The notes beneath the pieces were generated by a model. That model was not told the DNA's origin. It searched no databases and saw nothing but the letters and a program-made list of their open reading frames with translations. This document shows positions 1 through 5,633 of a stretch of 5,633 nucleotides of DNA, piece by piece (within the stretch, counting starts at the first letter, position 1; each line of letters begins with the position of its first letter). A program made the position numbers and the translations under genes. This DNA is from Comamonadaceae bacterium (GTDB taxonomy: Bacteria; Pseudomonadota; Gammaproteobacteria; Burkholderiales; Burkholderiaceae_C). The stretch is from positions 1 to 5,633 of the forward strand of contig JAJTBK010000244.1 in the NCBI GenBank assembly GCA_021286965.1, read 5' to 3'.

Positions 1-2
1 AC

Positions 3-806
3 GCCCTTTTTCTGCCGGGCTGGGATGCGGCCGAGGCCGCCGTGCGCGCCCTGGTGCAAATGCGCCTGCCGCTGTCCATGCTGCGCCTGTCCAACGCCGT
101 GGAAACCGACACCAACCTGCGCCTGGCCGGGCACGAGAAAACCATCGCCCTGCTGGAAAAATACCTGGCCTGGCGCGGCTGTGGCACCGGCAAATGCCTG
201 CTGCTGCTGGGCGTGAGTGCCGATGCCGCCACCGCCCGCCACGCGCTGCGCGCCGCGCGCCGCCTGCTGGGGCGCCACGGCGCGGTCTACATCGGAGCGG
301 CCATGGGCCGCAAGTGGGCGGCCAACCGCTTCAAAGGCCCCTACCTGCGCAACACCCTGTGGGACCTGGGCTACAGCGTGGACACGATTGAAACCGCCGT
401 CGATTGGCCGCAGGTCACGCCGCTGATGCAGGCCATGGAGCAGGCCGCGCGCGACGCTTTTGCGCCCTTTGGCACGCCGGTGCACGCGTTCAGCCACCTG
501 TCGCACCTGTACCCGCAGGGCAGCAGCATTTACGCGCAGTACGTCTGGCCCACCGCGCCGGGCGGCTTCGCGCCCAACTTTGCGCGCTGGCAGGCGCTGA
601 AAACCGCCGTGGCGGCGCAGATTGCCGCGCACGGCGGCACCGTCAGCCACCAGCACGGCGTGGGGCGCGACCACGGCACGCACCTGGCGCAGGAGAAAGG
701 CGCGCTCGGCATGGCCACCCTGGCCGCGCTGTGCCGCCAGTTCGACCCGCAGGGCATCATGAACCCCGGCAAGCTGCTGCAGGACGGCGGGCCATGGAGG
801 GAATGA
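3..806 (+). CDS. AGPS-like FAD-binding oxidoreductase, C-terminal part (5' end outside window)
   Basis: The last 267 residues of a flavoprotein in the FAD-linked oxidase (VAO/PCMH) superfamily, closest by eye to alkyldihydroxyacetonephosphate synthase (AGPS) and E. coli YgcU. AGPS swaps the acyl chain of acyl-DHAP for a fatty alcohol to start ether-lipid synthesis; many bacterial relatives are unassigned oxidases. Visible landmarks are GRKWAANRFKGPYLRNTLWD (about 101-120 of the visible part), a GSSIYAQYVW stretch matching the Tyr-containing IYFYF strand of AGPS, the SHQHGVGRDH active-site segment (His codons 648-650 and 654-656), and a family-typical end, FDPQGIMNPGKLL. The N-terminal FAD-binding domain is off the window. 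A GTG at 42 is open in frame, but family-like sequence continues upstream of it, so I treat it as internal. The stop overlaps the next start by ATGA. AGPS has HHH where this protein has HQH, so true AGPS activity is uncertain. Family confidence is high, substrate confidence low. Confidence 0.85.
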   Translation, partial: ALFLPGWDAAEAAVRALVQMRLPLSMLRLSNAVETDTNLRLAGHEKTIALLEKYLAWRGCGTGKCLLLLGVSADAATARHALRAARRLLGRHGAVYIGAAMGRKWAANRFKGPYLRNTLWDLGYSVDTIETAVDWPQVTPLMQAMEQAARDAFAPFGTPVHAFSHLSHLYPQGSSIYAQYVWPTAPGGFAPNFARWQALKTAVAAQIAAHGGTVSHQHGVGRDHGTHLAQEKGALGMATLAALCRQFDPQGIMNPGKLLQDGGPWRE

Positions 807-2371
807 ACCGCAGCGCCGACCTGGCCCGGCTGGCCGCCAGCCAGGACTGGGACCTGGTCGTCATCGGCGGCGGCATCAGCGGCGCGGGCGTGGCGCAGCA
901 GGCGGCGGCGCAGGGCTGGCGCGTGCTGCTGGCCGAGCAGCAGGACTTTGCCTGGGGCACGTCCAGCCGCTCATCCAAATTGGTGCACGGCGGTCTGCGC
1001 TACCTGGCGCAGGGCGACATCGCCACCACCTGGCACAGCCTGCAAGAGCGCCAGCGCCTGCTGCGCGAGGCGCCGGGCCTGGTCGTGCCGCAAAGCTTTT
1101 TGCTGCCCGACTGCGCCGGCCAAAAACCCGGGCGCCGCCTGGTGCAGCTGGGGCTGGCGCTGTACGACGCCATGGCGCGCACGCGCCAGCACCGCTACGC
1201 CGCGCTGCCAGAAACCGCCCTGCTCGCCCCCGGCCTGGCGCCGCCGGGGCTGCGCGGCGCGCTGCTGTTCCAAGACGCGCAGACCGACGACGCCCGCCTG
1301 GTGCTGCGCGTGCTGCACGCGGCGCGCCTGGCGGGGGCCACCACGCTCAACTACCTGGCCGTGCGCAGCGTGCAGCGCGCGCCCGGCGGCGCCCAGGCGC
1401 TGCAGCTGCAAGACGCCCTCACGGGCGCGCCGTACGGCCTGCGCGCGCGCTGCGTGGTCAACGCCACCGGCGTCTGGGCCGATGGGCTGCGCGGCCAGCG
1501 CGCGCCGCTCCTGCGCCCGCTGCGCGGCAGCCACCTGATCGTGCCGCTGTGGCGCCTGCCGGTGGCGCAAAGCATCAGCTTCATGCACCCGCGCGATGGC
1601 CGCCCGGTGTTCCTCTACCCCTGGGAGGGCGCCACGCTCATTGGCACCACCGACCTCGACCACCATGAAGCCCTGGGCGCCGAAGCGCGCATCACCGGCG
1701 CCGAGGTGGACTACCTGCTGCAGGCCGTGAACGCGCTCTTCCCCGGCGCGCAGCTGGCGGCGGCCGACGTCAGCGCCTGCTACGCCGGCGTGCGCCCGGT
1801 GCTCGCCGATGGCCACCAGGAGGCATCGAAAGCCACGCGCGAGCATGTGGTGTGCGACGAGGACGGCCTCATCACCCTCACCGGCGGCAAGCTCACCACC
1901 TTCCGCCCCATGGCACAAGACGCGCTGGCCCTGGCCGCCGCCCATGTGGGCAAGCCCTTTGTGCGCAGCGCCGCGCCCGTGCTCGCCCCGGCCAGCGCCC
2001 TGCCCCCCGGCTGGAGCCCGGCCGTGCGCCAGCGCCTGCAGGCACGCTACGGCAGCCTGGCCGCCAGCTGGTGCGCCCAGGCCCCGGCAGAGGCTCTGCA
2101 GCGCATTGCCGGCACGCACACCCTGTGGCTGGAGCTGCCCCTGGCCGCACGCCACGAGGCCGTGCAGCACCTGGACGACCTGCTGCTGCGCCGCACCCGC
2201 CTGGGCCTGCTGCTGCCCCAGGGCGCGCAGGCGCTCTTGCCGCAGGTGCGCCAGCTGTGCGCGCCGCACCTGGACTGGAGCGCCGCACGCTGGGACGAGG
2301 AAACCGCCCGCTACCAGGCGCTGGTGGCCGCACATTACCAGTTGCCAAATTGGAATAAAAACAGCCTCTAG
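803..2371 (+). CDS. GlpD-type FAD-dependent glycerol-3-phosphate dehydrogenase/oxidase paralogue
   Basis: A 522-residue flavoprotein of the GlpD/DAO family, near the usual length (E. coli GlpD about 500). The family oxidises sn-glycerol 3-phosphate to DHAP and passes electrons to quinone or oxygen, usually at the inner membrane face. Visible in order: Rossmann FAD motif VVIGGGISGAG (19-29), TSSRSSKLVHGGLRYL (53-68), VVNATGVWAD (218-227), RGSHLIVP (241-248), LIGTTDLDH (279-287), YAGVRPVL (327-334), GGKLTTFR (361-368), and a DAO C-terminal helical domain with LLRRTRLGLL (461-470). By eye, R66, R331 and K363 match the substrate-binding R54, R317 and K354 of E. coli GlpD, so a glycerophosphate-like substrate is plausible. 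I chose the ATG at 803 because it overlaps the upstream stop (ATGA) and family members often begin MNR. An in-frame ATG at 794 with AGGA at 781-784 is a real alternative. The last residues (NWNKNSL) lie in or beside a repeat. I withhold the symbol glpD because the neighbours are not the glp system. Confidence 0.9.
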   Translation: MNRSADLARLAASQDWDLVVIGGGISGAGVAQQAAAQGWRVLLAEQQDFAWGTSSRSSKLVHGGLRYLAQGDIATTWHSLQERQRLLREAPGLVVPQSFLLPDCAGQKPGRRLVQLGLALYDAMARTRQHRYAALPETALLAPGLAPPGLRGALLFQDAQTDDARLVLRVLHAARLAGATTLNYLAVRSVQRAPGGAQALQLQDALTGAPYGLRARCVVNATGVWADGLRGQRAPLLRPLRGSHLIVPLWRLPVAQSISFMHPRDGRPVFLYPWEGATLIGTTDLDHHEALGAEARITGAEVDYLLQAVNALFPGAQLAAADVSACYAGVRPVLADGHQEASKATREHVVCDEDGLITLTGGKLTTFRPMAQDALALAAAHVGKPFVRSAAPVLAPASALPPGWSPAVRQRLQARYGSLAASWCAQAPAEALQRIAGTHTLWLELPLAARHEAVQHLDDLLLRRTRLGLLLPQGAQALLPQVRQLCAPHLDWSAARWDEETARYQALVAAHYQLPNWNKNSL

Positions 2372-2406
2372 CGCTTACCCATCAAGCGCTACCAGCTATA
2401 AAAACA
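2355..2406. repeat. Comamonadaceae-type dispersed palindromic intergenic element
   Basis: The core is a perfect 8-bp inverted repeat, TAGCGCTT (2369-2376) and AAGCGCTA (2384-2391), around a 7-base loop ACCCATC. Beyond a 3x3 internal loop, AGC (2363-2365) pairs with GCT (2395-2397). A-rich tracts flank both sides, and a 9-bp direct repeat ATAAAAACA occurs at 2355-2363 and 2398-2406. From memory, near-identical AGCGCTT-loop-AAGCGCT units with AGCTAT and A-tract flanks are scattered between genes in Acidovorax and related genera. The element sits between the dehydrogenase and kinase genes and contributes the dehydrogenase stop codon (2369-2371). The transcript can fold, so it may affect mRNA stability or polarity between the two genes; no U-tract directly follows the stem, so a classical terminator is not supported. 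Structure is seen directly; family membership is recalled. Confidence 0.8.
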
Positions 2407-2413
2407 AGAGTAC

Positions 2414-2418
2414 AGGAG
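2414..2418 (+). promoter_or_regulatory. Ribosome binding site of the FGGY kinase
   Basis: AGGAG lies 9 bases before the ATG at 2428. This is the clearest Shine-Dalgarno sequence in the window. It fixes the kinase start and shows that the kinase does not need translational coupling across the repeat-containing gap. Confidence 0.75.
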
Positions 2419-2427
2419 ACCGCTGCC

Positions 2428-3990
2428 ATGACCCCGTCCTACCTGCTGGCCATCGACGCCGGCACGCAAAGCGTGCGCGCCCTGTTGTTCGACCTGCAGG
2501 GCCACCTGGTGGACAAGGCGCAGGTGCCCATCACCAGCTACCAGTCGCCCCAGCCCGGCTGGATGGAGTGTGCGCCCGAAGCCTTCTGGCAGCACCTGTG
2601 CCAGGCGACGCAGCGCCTGTGGGCCAACACGCGCGTGCCCAAGGAGGCGCTTGCCGGCGTGGTGCTGACGACGCAGCGCGCGGTGCCGGTGTCGCTGGAC
2701 GCCGATGGCCAAGCGCTGCGCCCCTCCATGATCTGGCTCGACCACCGCCGCGCCGCGCACGCGCCGCGCCTGCCCTGGTGGTGGGAGCTGGCCTTTGGCG
2801 CCATCGGGATGCGCGCCACGCTGCGCCACTTCCAGCGCGAGGCCGAGGCCAACTGGATCGCCCAGCACCAGCCCGAGCTGTGGGCGCGCACCGCCCACTA
2901 CCTGCTGCTGCCGGGCTACCTGCACTGGCGCTTGACGGGGCGCATGGTGGACGCCGTGGCCAACCAGGTCGGCTACCTGCCGTTCGACTACAAACAAGGC
3001 CGCTGGGCCGGCGCGCACGACTGGAAGTGGCACGCCCTGCCCGTCACGCCCGCCATGCTGCCCGAGCTGGTGCCCACGGGCAGCATCATCGGCGCCATCA
3101 GCGCCCAGGCGGCGCAGGACAGCGGCATCCCCGCCGGCCTGCCGCTGGTGGCGGGCGCGGCCGACAAGGCCTGCGAGGTGCTGGGCGCGGGCTGCCTCAC
3201 GCCCGAGATCGGCTGCCTCTCGTACGGCACCGCCGCCACCTTCAACACCTGCACGGCGCGCTACCGCGAGGTCACGCCCTTCATCCCGCCCTACCAGGCG
3301 GCCGTGCCCGGGCACTACAACACCGAGGTGCAGATCACGCGCGGCTTCTGGATGGTGCGCTGGTTCAAGGAGCAGTTCGGCCAGCACGAGGAGAAAGAAG
3401 CCCTGGCGCGCGGCGTGGCGCCCGAGAGCCTGTTCGACGCCCTGGTGGGCGCCGTGCCCCCCGGCGCCCAGGGGCTGATGCTGCAGCCCTTCTGGAACCC
3501 CGGCATCAAATGGCCCGGGCCCGAGGCCAAGGGCGCCATCATCGGCTTTGGCGACGTGCACACCCGCGCCCACATGTACCGCGCCATCCTGGAGGGCCTG
3601 GCCTACGCCCTGCGCGAGGCCAAGGAGCGCACCGAACGGCGCACGGGCGTGCCCATCACGCGCCTGCGCGTCTCCGGCGGCGGCTCGCAAAGCGACGCCG
3701 CCATGCAGATCACCGCCAACGTCTTCAACCTGCCCTGCGAGCGCCCGCACCTGTACGAAACCAGCGGCCTGGGCGCGGCCATCATCGCCAGCGTCGGCCT
3801 GGGCCTGCACCCGGACTACGCCAGCGCCGTGCGCGCCATGGCGCGCACCGGCCAGGTCTTCACCCCCGAACCGGCGCACGCGCGCACCTACGAGCAGCTC
3901 TACCGGCGCGTGTACCAGCGCATGTACCAGCGGCTGCAGCCGCTGTACCGGGATATTCGCGACATCACGGGCTATCCGTCGCACGACTGA
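2428..3990 (+). CDS. FGGY-family carbohydrate kinase, YgcE-like
   Basis: A 520-residue cytoplasmic kinase of the FGGY family (ASKHA fold; GlpK, XylB and relatives), which moves phosphate from ATP to a hydroxyl of a sugar or polyol. Length fits the family (about 480-520). The N-terminal phosphate-binding motif AIDAGTQSVRALLFD is at 8-22, GWMECAPEAFW at 44-54, WLDHRR at 103-108, GAAD with the expected catalytic Asp D246 at 243-246, SYGTAATFNT at 265-274, EGLAYALRE at 389-397, and the nucleotide-binding GGGSQSDAAMQITANVFNLP at 417-436. The pattern is closest to the uncharacterised YgcE-like subgroup. Glycerol kinase has NQRE, whose Arg and Glu bind glycerol; here it is TQRA (82-85), so glycerol is an unlikely substrate. 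AGGAG 9 bases upstream supports the start. The gene follows two flavoprotein genes on the same strand, suggesting that it acts in the same pathway. Kinase assignment is firm; substrate is unknown. Confidence 0.9.
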   Translation: MTPSYLLAIDAGTQSVRALLFDLQGHLVDKAQVPITSYQSPQPGWMECAPEAFWQHLCQATQRLWANTRVPKEALAGVVLTTQRAVPVSLDADGQALRPSMIWLDHRRAAHAPRLPWWWELAFGAIGMRATLRHFQREAEANWIAQHQPELWARTAHYLLLPGYLHWRLTGRMVDAVANQVGYLPFDYKQGRWAGAHDWKWHALPVTPAMLPELVPTGSIIGAISAQAAQDSGIPAGLPLVAGAADKACEVLGAGCLTPEIGCLSYGTAATFNTCTARYREVTPFIPPYQAAVPGHYNTEVQITRGFWMVRWFKEQFGQHEEKEALARGVAPESLFDALVGAVPPGAQGLMLQPFWNPGIKWPGPEAKGAIIGFGDVHTRAHMYRAILEGLAYALREAKERTERRTGVPITRLRVSGGGSQSDAAMQITANVFNLPCERPHLYETSGLGAAIIASVGLGLHPDYASAVRAMARTGQVFTPEPAHARTYEQLYRRVYQRMYQRLQPLYRDIRDITGYPSHD

Positions 3991-4025
3991 GCACCGCCAG
4001 GGCGTCAGTCCACCGTCATTTTTTT
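3985..4025 (+). terminator. Possible weak terminator after the kinase gene
   Basis: GACTGA (3985-3990, including the kinase stop) is the exact reverse complement of TCAGTC (4005-4010). Between them CGC (3995-3997) can pair with GCG (4002-4004) around a CAGG loop, leaving a GCAC bulge. Seven T residues follow at 4019-4025. The 8-base distance from stem to T-run and the bulge make this an imperfect intrinsic terminator. It is the only candidate boundary between the kinase cassette and the membrane-protein genes. Confidence 0.35.
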
Positions 4026-4068
4026 CATCGACACTGGCGCGCCCATCCACCGCCCCCCCGACGAGACC

Positions 4069-4638
4069 ATGCCCCGCACCCGCATCAAAGTCCTGACCAC
4101 CGACCAGGCCCTGCGCTGGCCCAAGGAATGCGCCCACTGCTGCGCCAGCGGCACCGCCTTGCGCCCGGTGCAAGCGGGCATTGCACGCGGACGCATGGAC
4201 GCACTCGATGCCGTGCGCGGGCGGGTGCGTTTTTCTACCCTGGCGCTGCACTATCCCGTCTGCCAAGCCCATGCCCAGCAGGCGACGCTGGCGAGCTGGC
4301 TGATGCGCAAATCCCCCCTGCCCACGCTGCTGCGCGCCTGGTTCTGGTTCACCGGCCCACAGGTGCTGCTGTTTGTGCTGCTGGCCCTGGCGGGACTGGG
4401 GCTGGCCCTCATCAAGGGCAGCACCAGCAATGGCCATGGCAGCAGCAACCTGCCCTGGCCATTGCTGGCGCTGTGCCTTGTTTCGGCCCTGGGCTGGCTG
4501 GCGGTGCTCTGGGCACGGGTGCGCGTCCCGGTGCGCCTGGTGCGGCTGGAGGACGATGCCGTTACCCTGGACTTGAGCAATCCCCGTTTTGCACGGCATT
4601 TCGTGCGCGCCAACGAAGATTTGATCGTCAGCGCCTAA
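4069..4638 (+). CDS. Hypothetical two-TM membrane protein with N-terminal Cys/His motif
   Basis: A 189-residue protein that I cannot name. The N-terminal soluble part has C21-x2-C24-C25 and, about 40 residues later, H61-Y-P-V-C65-x2-H68. This CxxC...CxxH spacing resembles a small zinc-ribbon site, though metal binding is inferred. Two hydrophobic segments follow (about 97-116 and 129-149), separated by a polar Gly/Ser/Asn loop. The C-terminal stretch RLEDDAVTLDLSNPRFARHFVRAN (about 159-182) looks like a small cytosolic beta/alpha tail. The order zinc-like motif, two helices, short tail recurs in unnamed bacterial membrane proteins. The start has only a weak purine-rich stretch (ACGAGA, 4061-4066). 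It lies 78 bases after the kinase, with a possible weak terminator between, and 17 bases before the next small membrane gene, with which it is probably cotranscribed. G/C-ending codons dominate, supporting real coding. Confidence 0.7.
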   Translation: MPRTRIKVLTTDQALRWPKECAHCCASGTALRPVQAGIARGRMDALDAVRGRVRFSTLALHYPVCQAHAQQATLASWLMRKSPLPTLLRAWFWFTGPQVLLFVLLALAGLGLALIKGSTSNGHGSSNLPWPLLALCLVSALGWLAVLWARVRVPVRLVRLEDDAVTLDLSNPRFARHFVRANEDLIVSA

Positions 4639-4655
4639 ACAACCCACCTCGCACC

Positions 4656-4904
4656 ATGCGCCAGAAAAGTCTTTTCGTAACCGGCCTTTTCTTGCTCGGC
4701 TTGGCAGGGCTGTACTTGGGGGTCAGCAGCAAATCGTGGGGCTGGGGGTTGCTGGGCGCCGCCTGCCTGGCCGTTGGCCGCCTGGCGCTGCGTGCCTGCA
4801 AGGAGGAGGACGAGGAGCAGCCCCCGTCGGGCCGGTTCGTCGTTTATTCCATGCTGGCGCTGGTCGTGGGCTTTGGCGCCATTATCTGGCTCTCGCGCCG
4901 CTGA
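4656..4904 (+). CDS. Small hypothetical membrane protein (82 aa)
   Basis: An unrecognised 82-residue protein with three predicted hydrophobic segments: about 6-22, 28-46 and 61-79. A charged loop rich in Glu (KEEDEEQPPSGR, 49-60) separates the second and third, and the protein ends in Arg-Arg. No catalytic motif is visible. The ATG at 4656 is chosen because it directly precedes the first hydrophobic segment; the reading frame is open far upstream, but that part overlaps other genes in a different frame and is not coding. There is no good Shine-Dalgarno sequence, and the gap to the preceding stop is only 17 bases, so translation may depend on the upstream gene. Its stop lies 17 bases from the convergent metH stop. 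Confidence rests on the coherent membrane pattern and operon-like spacing. Confidence 0.6.
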   Translation: MRQKSLFVTGLFLLGLAGLYLGVSSKSWGWGLLGAACLAVGRLALRACKEEDEEQPPSGRFVVYSMLALVVGFGAIIWLSRR

Positions 4905-4907
4905 TTC

Positions 4908-4921
4908 CGGCGCGTGCGCCG
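4908..4921. other. Inverted repeat between convergent genes
   Basis: CGGCGC (4908-4913) and GCGCCG (4916-4921) are perfect 6-bp arms around GT, so a 5-bp stem with a 4-base loop could form on either strand. It fills almost the whole gap between the convergent stops. No T-run follows on either side, so it is at most a partial bidirectional terminator or mRNA 3'-end stabiliser. Short GC palindromes are common by chance in DNA of this composition. Confidence 0.35.

Positions 4922-5633
<712 letters not shown>

Noticed and set aside
971..2335. A 454-codon open frame on the - strand opposite the dehydrogenase
   Set aside because: Low-complexity Gln/Ala/Gly/His translation without a recognisable motif; explained by GC bias opposite a real gene.
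2369..2405. Palindromic element as a rho-independent terminator
   Set aside because: The stem is followed by mixed sequence and then an A-tract on the + strand, not a T-run. The kinase gene downstream has a good ribosome site and fits the same operon.
2428..3990. Calling the kinase glpK
   Set aside because: The NQRE glycerol-binding motif is TQRA and the overall pattern is YgcE-like; the neighbours also differ from a glp operon.
2389..4647. A 752-codon open frame on the - strand opposite the kinase and first membrane gene
   Set aside because: Composition is Gly/Ala/Arg/His-rich with no domain; it mirrors the codon bias of the + strand genes.
1809..4904. A 1031-codon open frame on the + strand across the end of the dehydrogenase, the kinase and the membrane genes
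   Set aside because: Only its last 82 codons (from 4656) look real. The rest is Arg/Pro/Ala-rich shadow sequence overlapping well-recognised proteins in other frames, as expected in GC-rich DNA.

Overview
The window is GC-rich, densely coding DNA with strong G/C preference at third codon positions. It most likely comes from a betaproteobacterium of the Comamonadaceae (Acidovorax/Comamonas/Alicycliphilus type). The evidence is the codon usage, the sequence of the methionine synthase end, and a short palindromic intergenic element (around 2355-2406) of a kind I recall as widely dispersed in that family. The assignment is by recognition only; no search was run.

Layout. On the + strand are: the 3' part of a flavoprotein related to alkyldihydroxyacetonephosphate synthase (3-806, 5' end outside the window); a GlpD-type FAD-dependent glycerol-3-phosphate dehydrogenase paralogue overlapping it by ATGA (803-2371); a 56-base gap holding the palindromic element; and a YgcE-like FGGY kinase (2428-3990). 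A weak terminator-like hairpin overlaps the kinase stop. Next come two unnamed membrane-protein genes, one with a possible Cys/His metal site (4069-4638) and one of 82 residues (4656-4904). On the - strand, converging on these, is the 3' end of metH, encoding the AdoMet-binding reactivation domain of cobalamin-dependent methionine synthase (4922-5633, running off the window).

How the genes may work together. Two flavoproteins and a sugar-type kinase in one transcription unit suggest a small pathway on a glycerol-, dihydroxyacetone- or alkylglycerol-like compound. The dehydrogenase keeps the residues that bind glycerol 3-phosphate in GlpD. The kinase does not keep the glycerol-binding Glu of GlpK, so it probably phosphorylates something other than glycerol. 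The AGPS-like protein carries His-Gln-His where AGPS has three histidines. The substrate is unknown, and this three-gene cassette is the most interesting part of the window. The membrane proteins and metH have no evident link to it.
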